Source: Bacteroidota bacterium
GTDB taxonomy: Bacteria; Bacteroidota; Ignavibacteria; UBA10030; UBA6906
Reading direction: 5' to 3'
NCBI GenBank assembly: GCA_030835135.1
Contig: JAUQWO010000071.1
Location: 49,867-113,866, forward strand
Length of the DNA stretch: 64,000 nt
Shown: positions 8,810 to 19,464 of the stretch, in pieces
Position numbering within the stretch: position 1 is the stretch's first letter
Layout of the letters: every line of letters starts with the position of its first letter
The notes under the pieces: model-generated
What the model was told of the DNA's origin: nothing
Seen by the model: only the letters and a program-made list of their open reading frames with translations
The model's database searches: none
Translations under genes and position numbers: made by a program

Positions 8810-11800
8810 CTACCGCTTCTCATCCGGCGGCCGGGCGGGCATCACCGATGATCGTTCTTTCAGCTTCTTCAACACTTCCTGCACGCCCCGCTCAAGCTGC
8901 GCATCGACTCCCTTCGCGAGTGCTGCCGGGTCCTCCGGGACCGCGATGTCCGGATCCACTCCATGCCCTTCCTTGAACCAGCTCCCATCCGGATTGTACA
9001 TGCGGAACGTGGGAACGGTGACGTTCCCCCCATCGATCAGTTCCGGCACGCCGCTGATCCCGATGAGGCCACCCCAGGTGCGCGTCCCCACCAGCGGACC
9101 CAGACCGGCCTTCCGGAAGTAGTCGGGGAACGCATCGCCACCCGAGCCGCTCCACCCGTTGATCAGCATGGCCTTCGGACCAAAGTGCGCAACGACCGGC
9201 CATTGCCAGGTCTTGCCATCGCGGACCGCCCAATACGCAAGCGGTTTCCGGTCAAGCAACTCGATGAAACGGTCCGGGATCTGCCCGCCGCTATTGAAGC
9301 GTTCGTCGATCACCAGTCCAGCCTTCGTGAACTGTGCCGTAAACTGGCGTACCAGTTCTGTCTGTCCGTCGATGCCGGTGCTGGGGACATACACATACCC
9401 GACCTGCCCGCCGGAGAGCTCTTCCACCCGCTTCCGGTTCGCTTCGATCCACGCCAGATGACGCAGCCGGGATTCATCGGACATCGTCTTCACGATGATC
9501 CGCCACGCGCCGTCCATCGATGGCGTGCTGTTCACGGTTAACTCAACGGTCTGATCCGCGAGACCCCGGAACGCCTCCCACGGCGCACGGCGCGTATCCA
9601 GCGGTGCGCCATTCACAGCCAGGATGAAGTTCCCCTCCCGAACCTTGAGTCCCGGCATGGCAAGACTGGAACGCACCTCGCTGTCCCAGGAAGCACCGTC
9701 AATGACCTTCTTGATCCGGTATGCGCCGCTGGCCAGTTCCCAATCGATGCCGAGATATCCGACCTGCCGCGTCGGTGCCACTTCTTCATCCCCGCCGCCA
9801 CGGTAGGTATGGGATGCATTCAATTCGCCGATGAGTTCACCGATGACGTGGTTCACATCCGACCGCGTCACGGCGAGGTCGAGGAGCCCGGCGTACCGCT
9901 TCCGCATCGCCGCCCAATCCACGCCGTGCATCTGCTTGTCATAGAAGAAATCCCGCTCGAGGCGCCACGCATCCGTAAAGACCTGTTTCCACTCGGCCCT
10001 CGGGTCGACCGTCATATCGAGCTGGCCGGTCGGCACCTTCTTGTCCATCTTCTGGCCTTCGGCGACATCGACCACGGCGTAGCTGCCGTCTTTCGCGACC
10101 AGGAGCTTCTTCCCATCGGCGCTCACCTGGAATCCATCGGCATCGTCCAGGATCGTCTTGTCCTCGCGCTTGTCGAGATCAAAGAACATGACGGACCGCT
10201 TCTTGTCGGCGGACCCGGTGTTGGGGATGCGGTGATACAGGATCTTCCCGGCCACGGCATGGAGTCCGGTGATATTTCCCGCCGCCGGAGGAAGGATCAC
10301 CACCCTGCGCTCGAGGCCCGCGATCGTGATGACCGTTTCTTTGGGTTTCTTGTCGGCTTTGCTCTCATCCTTTTTTTCGTCCTTCTTTGCAGGCGTACTC
10401 CCCGCATCGGCCGCCGGGACCGCCAGGGTATCGTTCCGGGGAGCAAGCGGCGAGAGGATCTCATCCGTCAATGTCGCCACCGCTATGCGCGTCGTGTTCG
10501 GGTAGATCCAGGTCCCATCGAGGTCGGAATACACCGGGGTGAGTGACCGGTTCGTGAGGAAGAAGAGATACTTCCCCTCGGGATCAAACGTCGGCTGCAT
10601 ATCGCTATAGTACCCTGACGTCGCCTGTATGCTCTTCCCTTCTCTCGCATCGAACAGAAAGATCGCGCTGCTCCGGTTGTCGAGATCGCGCGCGTAGGCG
10701 AACCAGCGGCTATCGGGCGACCAGCTGACACGGAAGCCCGCAAGATCCCCCTCAGTATAATAGAGGGCCTTGTCGACGTCCGTCGTCCGCTTCTTTTCCA
10801 CGTCGTAGACCCGGATCTGCATCGTTTGGTCGATGAATGCCACCATTTTGCTGTTCGGTGACCACCAGATGCGGTAGCGGTATCCTGGTCCGTACGAGGT
10901 CACCTGGGTTTCGGTCCGCTTACCGGCATCCATGAATGTGAGTTCGTACTCCCCACTGCGATCACTCCAATAGGCGATCGTTTTGCCATCCGGCGACCAC
11001 GAAGGATAGCGCTCCGCCGCACCCGGTGTCCGCGTCAGGTCGTACACCGGCCCGTTCTCCGCCGGCACGGAGAAGATCTCTCCGCGTGCCTGGAAGAGCG
11101 CGCGTTTGCCATCGGGTGAGACAGCAGTTGCCCGGATGAGCTTTGACGCGTTCTCGGTGCGCGCAAGCAGTGAGCTCTGGTCCGTGACCACCTTCACCGC
11201 AACCTCCCGCTCCTTCCCGGTTGCAGGGTCCAGCACGAACAATTTCCCGCCCGTCTCGAAGACGATCCCTGCCGCACCGAGCGACGGACTGTGAACATCC
11301 GTATCCGTAAAGCGGGTAAGCTGACGGGTGATCTTCGTTGCACCATCATACACCCAGATGTTGGACCGCTGCTCCGTCCCGCGATCGGAGAGGAAGTAGA
11401 TCAGGTTCCCCTGCCACATCGGGAACTCGTCGCTGGCGTCATTGGGACTGATGGTCTCATCCGTCCCCTTGTCGAGATCGAAGACGTGGATGTCCGGCGC
11501 CCACCCCCCACGATACCGCTTCCAGGTCCGGAACGCCTGGGTCTGGAACGTGTATGCCAGCTTCTTCCCGTCGGCAGAGAGCGATCCGATCTCGGCATAC
11601 GGCAGGGGCAACGGCTGCGGCAGTCCACCGTCGACCGGTACGCTGAAGAACTGATTGAAACGCTGCCGCCCGCTGTACATCGACGACGCGAAGAGAATTC
11701 GCTTCCCGTCCGGGTACCAGCCCACCACCCGTTCGCCACTCCCGTGGGACGTCACCCGCACAGGCATGCCCCCGGTGGCGCTGATCACATAGACGTCCAT

Positions 11801-12070
11801 GTTCCCGTCATAGTTGGCGGTGTAGGCGATCGACCTTCCATCCGGAGAAAAACGTGGAGTCAGTTCCTCGCCTTTGGGGGAACTGAGTCTGACCGCCGTT
11901 CCTCCCCCGACGGGCACGAGCCAGAGGTCGCTGGCGTAGGCGAACACAATCTGCGTCGCGGAGATATCCGGCGAGCGCATCATGCGTGCGTCGAGCTGGG
12001 CGAGTGCGGCGGGGGCGGTGAAGACGGTAAGGAGCGCGAGCAGGGCGGGTGCGATCCATGGAGATTTCAT
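8810..12070 (-). CDS. Tricorn-like protease: WD40/PD40 beta-propeller, PDZ and S41 peptidase domains
   Basis: Signal peptide MKSPWIAPALLALLTVFTAPAALA, repeated SPDGKxIAY propeller motifs, PDZ-like region, C-terminal S41 region ...RTWGGLIGISGVPELIDGGNVTVPTFRMYNPDGSWFKEGHGVDPDI. Confidence 0.93.
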   Translation of the reverse strand: MKSPWIAPALLALLTVFTAPAALAQLDARMMRSPDISATQIVFAYASDLWLVPVGGGTAVRLSSPKGEELTPRFSPDGRSIAYTANYDGNMDVYVISATGGMPVRVTSHGSGERVVGWYPDGKRILFASSMYSGRQRFNQFFSVPVDGGLPQPLPLPYAEIGSLSADGKKLAYTFQTQAFRTWKRYRGGWAPDIHVFDLDKGTDETISPNDASDEFPMWQGNLIYFLSDRGTEQRSNIWVYDGATKITRQLTRFTDTDVHSPSLGAAGIVFETGGKLFVLDPATGKEREVAVKVVTDQSSLLARTENASKLIRATAVSPDGKRALFQARGEIFSVPAENGPVYDLTRTPGAAERYPSWSPDGKTIAYWSDRSGEYELTFMDAGKRTETQVTSYGPGYRYRIWWSPNSKMVAFIDQTMQIRVYDVEKKRTTDVDKALYYTEGDLAGFRVSWSPDSRWFAYARDLDNRSSAIFLFDAREGKSIQATSGYYSDMQPTFDPEGKYLFFLTNRSLTPVYSDLDGTWIYPNTTRIAVATLTDEILSPLAPRNDTLAVPAADAGSTPAKKDEKKDESKADKKPKETVITIAGLERRVVILPPAAGNITGLHAVAGKILYHRIPNTGSADKKRSVMFFDLDKREDKTILDDADGFQVSADGKKLLVAKDGSYAVVDVAEGQKMDKKVPTGQLDMTVDPRAEWKQVFTDAWRLERDFFYDKQMHGVDWAAMRKRYAGLLDLAVTRSDVNHVIGELIGELNASHTYRGGGDEEVAPTRQVGYLGIDWELASGAYRIKKVIDGASWDSEVRSSLAMPGLKVREGNFILAVNGAPLDTRRAPWEAFRGLADQTVELTVNSTPSMDGAWRIIVKTMSDESRLRHLAWIEANRKRVEELSGGQVGYVYVPSTGIDGQTELVRQFTAQFTKAGLVIDERFNSGGQIPDRFIELLDRKPLAYWAVRDGKTWQWPVVAHFGPKAMLINGWSGSGGDAFPDYFRKAGLGPLVGTRTWGGLIGISGVPELIDGGNVTVPTFRMYNPDGSWFKEGHGVDPDIAVPEDPAALAKGVDAQLERGVQEVLKKLKERSSVMPARPPDEKR

Positions 12071-12275
12071 AGGGTGCCGTTTCGATTGTGATGGGGTAGG
12101 GTCCGGGTGAGAGGATTCGTTCGATGGTAATGTAATTGCACGGGAGGCCAAAATCAATCGCGTCCAGGAGCCTCGCAAGGCCTCCCGGCTCCTCCCCGAC
12201 AAACCATGAGGCCCTGCTTCCCCCGGAGACGGTGCGACCCCTTGCCTCGACGAAGAACCCGATCATGCCATGAGG

Positions 12276-12304
12276 TTGACTTTGCTCCGGTGATTGCGTA
12301 AGTT
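12276..12304 (+). promoter_or_regulatory. Sigma70-like promoter upstream of the signalling island
   Basis: TTGACT (12276-12281), 17-nt spacer, TAAGTT (12299-12304). Confidence 0.4.
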
Positions 12305-12464
12305 CTGGCCACGCGGTCTTCTACTGGCAGTGTATGAGGGGATGATCTTTGATGATACAGATCATGACACTTGCTGGTCCCTATGCTGGGTGCATCTGTC
12401 CACTTTCCCACCAGTATGATTGCCCCCCCTCGCGCACCGGAGTTCATCAGGTCTCGAGAGGGAA

Positions 12465-15239
12465 ATGCTAGCGACCTTGCAACGTGCTTCCCGTGCAGCA
12501 CCCGTGATCGCCCCGCTTGCCTGCGGCGCTCTCGTGATGTGCATCGCCGTCCTCGGCCTTGCAGGATGGCTGTACGGCTCGAGAGTGCTCACCTCGTTCG
12601 GGCAGGACCTTCTGCCCATGGCCCCCAGCACGGCACTGCTTCTGCTGATGAACGGCGCCGGGCTTCTCCTCATCGTATGGCGACAGGAATCCCTCATTGT
12701 CCGTTCATCGGCCCTCGGCATCGGGGTTGTCGCGCTCGCCGGCGCGGCCACGTTCACCGTCCTCTCCACACAGGGGATCCAACCGGGGATCGAGCACTTC
12801 GGACTTCCCGCGGCCACAATGCCGGATGGCATGCCGATAGGGCATATCTCGCCGATCACCGCAGCGTGGCTCACCGCCTCAGCACTGGCGCTCGTCATCC
12901 TCCACCTCTCACGAGGCCGGAGCCGCCTGGGCCCGACATTCGCGGTCGTGCTCGCTGCGGCGCTCTTTCTGTCGTCCCTCGTACTCCTCATTGCCAACCT
13001 TGGCGGAGCGCCGTTCGGCTTTGGTCCCCGCGTGATCGTTCCGGCCTTGCCAACGGCGATCGGCCTCGTCCTGCTCAGCGTGGGGCTCCTCTTTGCTTCG
13101 GCGCGATCCCTCGTGGCGGCCGCGCACGACGATTCCCTTCGCGGCGGCGAGTTCGTGTTCCAGAGCATGCTGATCTTCATGCTGCTCGCCTCATGCATTT
13201 TCGTGATCGCATTTCTCCATATCAAGGAATTCTCCCAGCGATATCACGCCAGCGTCGAAGAGCAGCTCACGGCGGTCGCCGATCTCAAGGTTCGCGATAT
13301 TGTCCAGTACCGCCGGGAGCGCTTCGGCGATGCCTCGCTCTTGTGGAACAACCCTGACATCAACAGGCTCGCGCAGGCGGCCCTTCAGGTTCCGCGGAAC
13401 GACGCGAGCAGACGTCTCCTCGGAGACTGGATGCGCAAATTCCGCGAGGCGTACGCGTATGACCGCGTCTTCCTTCTCGATCCCCGGGGCAGGATGTGTC
13501 TGGCAGCGTCCGACCCTGAGGTACAGACCGACACCGTGATCCTCCGGCGCTGCGCCGATGTCCTCTCCGCACGCACGGTATCTTTGGAAGACCTCTATCG
13601 GAGTGATGTCGACGGCAAGGTGTACTTCGCACTCCTGGTCCCGGTGTACACGGCCGACACCCCCCTCGGCGTATTCGTCCTTCGCGTAGATCCAACGGTC
13701 TATCTCTACCCCCACATCCAGTCGTGGCCGGGACCGAGCCGCACGTCAGAGACGTTGCTGGTCCGGCGCGAGAAGAACGACGTCCTCTTTCTCTCGCCCC
13801 TCCGGTTCAGCGCCAATCCCCCGTTGACACTCCGCATCGGCCTTGCTCACACCGCAACGCCGGCCGTCAAAGCCGTACTCGGGGAGCACGGGATCGTCGA
13901 AGGCCTCGACTACGCAGGTCGTGAGGTCATCGCGTTCATCACACCCGTCCATGGCTCACCCTGGTTCCTTGTTGCGCGGACCAGCATCTCCGAGGCGATC
14001 ACCCCCGTGAGGGAACGCCTCTCCCTCATGCTCGTCCTGATCGTGATTCTTGTCGGCTTCGCGGGGCTCGCTCTGGCGTACCTCGCTGTCTCCCAGCGGG
14101 CCCGAACGTACCGGGAACAATTCCAGCATGCCGAGAGCATGCACCGGGTCGACGAACGGTTCCGCAAACTCGTCGAGTCCGCCCGTGACGGCATCGTGCT
14201 CGCGGATGGGACCGGGAGCTGCACCGATGCCAACTCCAGTGCATGCGCCGTGTTCGGCATCCGGCGTGATGACCTGATCGGCAGACCGCTCGCTTCGCAC
14301 TTCTGGCTGCCGGAGAATGGAGCGGAACACCCGTTGTGGCATGAGCTCATACGAACCGGCGCTCTCTCCACCGAATTGATCATCCGGAAACCGGATGGCA
14401 CATCGGTACCCGTCGACGTCCGCGCCTGGGTCCTCCCTGAAGGCAATGCCCAGGCTGTCATCCGGGACATCTCCGAGCGCAAGCGGGCCGAAGAGCTGCA
14501 ACGGACACTTCACCTGGAACTGGAAGAACGTGTGAAAGTCCGGACCGCACAACTGGAAACGGCGAACCGTGAACTTGAGACCTTTAGCTATTCGGTTTCT
14601 CACGACCTCCGTGCCCCTCTCCGCGGGATCGACGGTTGGAGTCTCGCGCTCCTCGAGGACTTCGGGGAGACGCTCGATCCGAGGGCGCGGGAGTTCCTGA
14701 CCCGGGTGCGCACCGAGACACAGCGGATGGGGCTTCTGATCGACGACCTCCTCCGGCTCTCGCGCGTGCACAGGACGGAAATGCATGTCCATCCCGTTGA
14801 TCTCACATCCCTCGTGCATCGTGTGTCCGAAGGCATCCGGTCCGGGCACGCCGGACGGACCGTGATGCTCACCGTGGAAGAAGGGCTCACAGTGCACGCC
14901 GATCCTCCCCTGCTCGAGATCGCGGTCACGAATCTCCTTGATAATGCGTTCAAATTCACCTCCCGGGTTGCGCAAGCTCAGATAGCCGTGGGCAGACGGG
15001 AGGACCGGGGGCGCCACACCTTCTACTTCAGAGACAACGGCGCCGGCTTTGACATGGCGTACGCCAGGAAGCTCTTCGCCCCGTTTCAGCGCATGCACAC
15101 ACTTTCAGAATTCCCCGGGACGGGCATTGGTCTGGCGATCGTCCAGCGGATCATTCACAGACACGGCGGGATGATCTGGGCGGAAGCCGCCGTGGATGCG
15201 GGTGCCACATTCTATTTCACGCTCGAGAAAGACCCATGA
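12465..15239 (+). CDS. Membrane sensor histidine kinase (TM/extracytoplasmic sensor - PAS - HisKA - HATPase_c)
   Basis: N-terminal TM cluster, FSYSVSHDLRAPLRGIDGW H-box, NLLDNAFKFT N-box, FRDNGAGFDMAYARKLF and GTGIGLAIVQRIIHRHGG boxes. Longer ORF start at 12420 possible. Confidence 0.92.
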   Translation: MLATLQRASRAAPVIAPLACGALVMCIAVLGLAGWLYGSRVLTSFGQDLLPMAPSTALLLLMNGAGLLLIVWRQESLIVRSSALGIGVVALAGAATFTVLSTQGIQPGIEHFGLPAATMPDGMPIGHISPITAAWLTASALALVILHLSRGRSRLGPTFAVVLAAALFLSSLVLLIANLGGAPFGFGPRVIVPALPTAIGLVLLSVGLLFASARSLVAAAHDDSLRGGEFVFQSMLIFMLLASCIFVIAFLHIKEFSQRYHASVEEQLTAVADLKVRDIVQYRRERFGDASLLWNNPDINRLAQAALQVPRNDASRRLLGDWMRKFREAYAYDRVFLLDPRGRMCLAASDPEVQTDTVILRRCADVLSARTVSLEDLYRSDVDGKVYFALLVPVYTADTPLGVFVLRVDPTVYLYPHIQSWPGPSRTSETLLVRREKNDVLFLSPLRFSANPPLTLRIGLAHTATPAVKAVLGEHGIVEGLDYAGREVIAFITPVHGSPWFLVARTSISEAITPVRERLSLMLVLIVILVGFAGLALAYLAVSQRARTYREQFQHAESMHRVDERFRKLVESARDGIVLADGTGSCTDANSSACAVFGIRRDDLIGRPLASHFWLPENGAEHPLWHELIRTGALSTELIIRKPDGTSVPVDVRAWVLPEGNAQAVIRDISERKRAEELQRTLHLELEERVKVRTAQLETANRELETFSYSVSHDLRAPLRGIDGWSLALLEDFGETLDPRAREFLTRVRTETQRMGLLIDDLLRLSRVHRTEMHVHPVDLTSLVHRVSEGIRSGHAGRTVMLTVEEGLTVHADPPLLEIAVTNLLDNAFKFTSRVAQAQIAVGRREDRGRHTFYFRDNGAGFDMAYARKLFAPFQRMHTLSEFPGTGIGLAIVQRIIHRHGGMIWAEAAVDAGATFYFTLEKDP

Positions 15240-15685
15240 ACGGCAAGATCATTCTCCTCGTCGAAGACAATCCCAGCGATGTGGATCTCACCCGCCGGGC
15301 ATTCGAACGGGGCCGCCTGGCCAATGAACTCGTGATCGCGCGCGATGGTCAGGAAGCTCTCGACTACTTCTTTGGCCCCGGGGGAGCAGCCGGTGCGGCA
15401 CCGGACAGACTGCCGGAACTGGTGCTGCTGGACCTCAAACTGCCCCGCGTGGATGGCCACGAAGTGCTGCGGAGGATCAGGAGCGACCCACGTACGCGTC
15501 GCATCCCCGTGGTGGTCATGACCACGTCCCAGGAAGAACAGGACATCGCACAATCCTATGACCTGGGGGCAAACTCCTATGTTCGCAAGCCGGTGGATTT
15601 CTCCCAATTCTCTCTGGCGATCCAGCAACTGGGACTCTATTGGCTCGTGATGAACGAACCCCCGCCCAAGGGAGCATCCGCATGA
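15236..15685 (+). CDS. Single-domain response regulator (Rcp1-like CheY)
   Basis: ILLVEDNPSDVDLTRRAFE...LVLLDLKLPRVDGHEVLRRIR...VVVMTTSQEEQDI...SYVRKPVDFSQF; ATGA overlap with the preceding kinase. Confidence 0.93.
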   Translation: MNGKIILLVEDNPSDVDLTRRAFERGRLANELVIARDGQEALDYFFGPGGAAGAAPDRLPELVLLDLKLPRVDGHEVLRRIRSDPRTRRIPVVVMTTSQEEQDIAQSYDLGANSYVRKPVDFSQFSLAIQQLGLYWLVMNEPPPKGASA

Positions 15686-18300
15686 GCAGACCGCTGTCGG
15701 TTCTTCTCGTCGAGGATTCGGAGAGTGATGCCGGTCTCATCACCCGTGCGCTTGGCGCAGAGGGCTTTCAGGTCGAGGTCCTTCGTGTGGAAACGCCGGA
15801 GACCATGCGGCAAGCGCTCGCGTCCCGCACGTGGGATGTCGTGCTCTCCGACTATCGGCTCCCCGCGATGGACGGACCGACGGCCTTCGCCATTCTCCGT
15901 GAATCGGACAGGGATATCCCCTTCATCATCGTTTCCGGAGCCATTGGCGAAGAGAACGCCGTTGAACTCATGCGCAGCGGCGTGAATGACTATGTGATGA
16001 AGGGGCATCTGGCGCGACTTGCGCCGGTCGTCGTGCGGGAGATCAGCCAGGCGTGTGTGCGAAGGGATCGTGCCGCTGCCGAGGCAGCCCTGCAGGAAAG
16101 TAACGAGCGGTATCGACTCCTCGCCAGTGCCGCCCCGGTCGGCATCTTTCATACGGATCAGCTCGGCGCCACGACCTATGTGAACCCGGAATGGTGCCGC
16201 ATCGCTGACCGCACGCCTGAGGAAGCGATGGGGTTCCGGTGGCTTGACGCTGTTCATCCGGATGACCGTCCACGCCTGGCGACGGGCTGGCGGTCGGCCA
16301 CCTCCATGGAGGGGATTTCGTCCGCGGACTACCGCCTTGTGCGTCGCGACGGGTCGATCGCGTGGGTGCAAGGACGGGCGGTTCCTCACCGCAATGTGGA
16401 TGGCGGCATCACGGGATATGTCGGCACGATCACGGATATCACCGGACGCAAGTCCGCGGAAGTGGCACTGCGAACGAGCGAGGAACGGTACCGGCTGCTC
16501 ACCGATCATTCCGGCGTCGGCGTGGGATTCTATGATGCCGAGGGTACCGTGCTCTTTTTTAACACCCGGGCCGCTGCAGCGATCGGCGTGCCCGCGTCGG
16601 ATCTGGTGGGCAGATCCATCCTCGACCTGTTTGGTGGCCCGGCCGGTGCTGCCTACCTCAGCCGGATTCGCCGCGCTGCGGGACAGGAAGCGCCTGGTGA
16701 ATACGAGGATAACGTGCCGATGCACGACGGGCAGAGGTGGTATGTTTCGACCTATTCCCGGGTGCTGCGCCCCGATGGATCAGTGCTCGGCGTCCAGATC
16801 GTCTCGCAGGACATCACCGCCCGCAAGCAGGCCGAGCTTGCCGCACGAAAACTCGAACGTGAGATCGCTGTCCTCTATGAGTCGATGAGAGATGGGTTTG
16901 TCGTCACGGACCTGGACGGCCATATCCTCCGATGCAATGACGCGTTCTGTGACCTGCTGGGATATCCCCGGTCGGAACTCCTCGGCATGACGTACCGGGA
17001 GTTCACCCCCCCATCATCGCTGGAGATCGACGATGCCGTCGTGTCAGGCTCTGTCCTCCCGCACGGTTACTCCGACGTGTATGAAAAGGAGTACATTGCC
17101 AAGTCCGGCCATCTCATTCCCGTGGAACTCCGCGTTCATCTCGTCAGAGACTCCGCCGGGCAGCCGAGCGGCATGTCGGCCATCGTCCGCAACATCACGG
17201 AGCGCAAACGGGCGGAACTGGAGATACGGAAGGGCCAGGAAACAACGGAGGCCATTCTCAATGCGCTGACCAGCCATATCGCCATGCTCGATGGCCGGGG
17301 ACGGATCCTGACCGTCAATGATGCATGGCTGCGCTTTGCGCACGAGGCCGGGGTTCGGGATACGTCGACCATAAGCGCCGGCGCAAACTATCTGGAGGTC
17401 TGCACCAATGCGATACGCCGGGACCACGACCCGATCGCAACGCAGGCGCTCGAGGGGATCGTCGGTGTGATCGAAGGCCGCACACCCCGGTTCTACCTGG
17501 AGTACCCGTGCCACTCACCGACGACGCAGCGGTGGTTCTCCATGCATGTGTCGCCGTTGCACCGGGCCGACATGGACGGCGTGGTCATTGCGCATGAGAA
17601 CATCACGGACCGGAAACTCTCGGAGATCCGGGCGCAGGAACTCGCCGACGACATGCGGCGCCTGTCCTCGCACCTGGATGACGCTCGCGAGGAAGAGCGT
17701 ACGCACCTCGCCCGCGAGATCCATGATGAACTCGGGCAGTCACTTACGGCACTCAAAATGGATCTGACCGATATACGTGCACATGCGGCAACTTTCCCCC
17801 AGCAGACCAGGGACAGGCTTCTCGCCATGGGATCGCTTCTCGATCAGACCGCACACACGGTGCAGCGACTCGCCGGAGAACTCCGTCCGCCGATGCTGGA
17901 TGAACTCGGGCTGCTCGCCGCCGTCGGGTGGTACATCCAGGATTTTGAGGAGCGGTTCGGGATCGCGTGCACGCGCCTTCGATTCGACGATCCGCCGGCG
18001 ACGGACCGGAAACGGGCCACGGCGCTCTATCGGATCCTCCAGGAAGGTCTGACGAACGTTGCCCGGCATGCCAATGCAGGGGAGGTGGAGATCCAGATGG
18101 TCCACGCGGACAACACCGTGGCACTCATCATCAGCGACGATGGCAAGGGGATCACCGACGAGGAAATGAAGAAGCTGTCGTCACACGGGATCATCGGCAT
18201 GCGGGAACGGATCACTGCGTATGGCGGGACCCTCTCGATCACGGGCAGGCCCGGGATCGGAACCACCGTCCATGCCTCCATCCCCTGGCCAAAGGAGTGA
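15682..18300 (+). CDS. Hybrid REC - multiple PAS - HisKA_3 - HATPase_c histidine kinase
   Basis: REC domain SVLLVEDSESDAGLITRAL..., four PAS-like blocks, HisKA_3 box REEERTHLAREIHDELGQSLTALKMDL, HATPase at end. Start ATG 15682 overlaps the preceding RR stop. Confidence 0.92.
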   Translation: MSRPLSVLLVEDSESDAGLITRALGAEGFQVEVLRVETPETMRQALASRTWDVVLSDYRLPAMDGPTAFAILRESDRDIPFIIVSGAIGEENAVELMRSGVNDYVMKGHLARLAPVVVREISQACVRRDRAAAEAALQESNERYRLLASAAPVGIFHTDQLGATTYVNPEWCRIADRTPEEAMGFRWLDAVHPDDRPRLATGWRSATSMEGISSADYRLVRRDGSIAWVQGRAVPHRNVDGGITGYVGTITDITGRKSAEVALRTSEERYRLLTDHSGVGVGFYDAEGTVLFFNTRAAAAIGVPASDLVGRSILDLFGGPAGAAYLSRIRRAAGQEAPGEYEDNVPMHDGQRWYVSTYSRVLRPDGSVLGVQIVSQDITARKQAELAARKLEREIAVLYESMRDGFVVTDLDGHILRCNDAFCDLLGYPRSELLGMTYREFTPPSSLEIDDAVVSGSVLPHGYSDVYEKEYIAKSGHLIPVELRVHLVRDSAGQPSGMSAIVRNITERKRAELEIRKGQETTEAILNALTSHIAMLDGRGRILTVNDAWLRFAHEAGVRDTSTISAGANYLEVCTNAIRRDHDPIATQALEGIVGVIEGRTPRFYLEYPCHSPTTQRWFSMHVSPLHRADMDGVVIAHENITDRKLSEIRAQELADDMRRLSSHLDDAREEERTHLAREIHDELGQSLTALKMDLTDIRAHAATFPQQTRDRLLAMGSLLDQTAHTVQRLAGELRPPMLDELGLLAAVGWYIQDFEERFGIACTRLRFDDPPATDRKRATALYRILQEGLTNVARHANAGEVEIQMVHADNTVALIISDDGKGITDEEMKKLSSHGIIGMRERITAYGGTLSITGRPGIGTTVHASIPWPKE

Positions 18301-18302
18301 GC

Positions 18303-18932
18303 ATGCGCGTCCTCATTGCTGATGACCATCACCTGATCCGCGAAGGTCTCGTCCGGGTCCTGGGCGAGACCCCGGGCATTGCCGCCGTGGGTGAAGCTTC
18401 CGACGGCCAGGCGGCTCTGGACCAGATCCGCACCGGGAACTGGGATGTCCTTGTTCTTGATCTCAATCTGCCGGGAAAGTCCGGATTCGACGTCCTGACC
18501 GAGTTGCGACAGGAGAAGAACCCTGTCCCGGTGCTTGTGCTCAGCATGCACCCCGCCCGGACATTCGGCGTGCGTGCCATCCAGGCCGGGGCGGCGGGCT
18601 ATCTCGCGAAGACGGCCCCCACCGAAGAACTCGTCCGGGCCGTTGCCAGAGTGGCAACCGGAGGACGGGTGATATCCGACGATGTCGCTGATCAGCTTGC
18701 CGACCGCATGCGAGCGGAGACCCCGGGTCCCCTCCACGAGAACCTTTCCGAACGGGAGTTCCAGGTCTTTCTCCTCATCGGGAGTGGAAAGACGGTCGGC
18801 GAGATCGCGCGTGAGATCCATCTCAATGTCAAGACCGTCAGTACCCACCGGGCCCACATCCTGGAGAAAATGGGTCTTCAGAACAATGCCCAGATCATGC
18901 AGTATGTCCTGACCCACGCCCTGCTCCCGTAA
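18303..18932 (+). CDS. NarL/LuxR family response regulator
   Basis: MRVLIADDHHLIREGLVRVL... and GerE HTH LSEREFQVFLLIGSGKTVGEIAREIHLNVKTVSTHRAHILEKMG. Start trimmed from ORF start 17967. Confidence 0.95.
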   Translation: MRVLIADDHHLIREGLVRVLGETPGIAAVGEASDGQAALDQIRTGNWDVLVLDLNLPGKSGFDVLTELRQEKNPVPVLVLSMHPARTFGVRAIQAGAAGYLAKTAPTEELVRAVARVATGGRVISDDVADQLADRMRAETPGPLHENLSEREFQVFLLIGSGKTVGEIAREIHLNVKTVSTHRAHILEKMGLQNNAQIMQYVLTHALLP

Positions 18933-19008
18933 TCCCCCCTCCCGCCCGGGATTCGCCACCCTCAGACAAACACTGATAGTCGTTTCCGCCTCTGTCCGAT
19001 GGTATACC

Positions 19009-19022
19009 CTGCACCGGTGCAG
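19009..19022. promoter_or_regulatory. 14-bp perfect palindrome, candidate operator
   Basis: CTGCACCGGTGCAG, 40 bp upstream of the ATG at 19062. Confidence 0.35.
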
Positions 19023-19061
19023 TATATTTATTCCGCACAACGCCGGAAGGACCGAGCACGC

Positions 19062-19454
19062 ATGGACAGGCTGAAGTTGGTGATCGTAGACGACACTCTG
19101 ATCGTTCGGGAGCGCCTCCGTGATACGATCGCGGGCATAGGGACCTATGAGATCGTAGGTGAAGCGTCTTCGCCGGCAGAGGCGCTTGCACTCATAGAAC
19201 GGGAGCAGCCGCATGTCGTCATCCTGGATATGAAACTTCAGGGCGGCACCGGTATGGACGTCCTTCAGGAAGTCCGCAAGCGTGACGCACAGATCCGCAT
19301 CATCGTCTGGACCAATTTCCCCTATGAACGTTATCGTGCCGTCAGCAAGGCGATGGGGGCGGACTATTTCTTCTGGAAGGCCACCGAGTACGACAAGTTG
19401 CTGGATACGCTCCGGAGCCTTCCCGGTGCACCCACAAACGCACATCAGGAGTGA
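19062..19454 (+). CDS. Single-domain response regulator
   Basis: MDRLKLVIVDDTLIVRERLRDTI...VVILDMKLQGGTGMDVLQEV...FFWKATEYDKLLD. Confidence 0.88.
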   Translation: MDRLKLVIVDDTLIVRERLRDTIAGIGTYEIVGEASSPAEALALIEREQPHVVILDMKLQGGTGMDVLQEVRKRDAQIRIIVWTNFPYERYRAVSKAMGADYFFWKATEYDKLLDTLRSLPGAPTNAHQE

Positions 19455-19464
19455 GGGAACAGAT

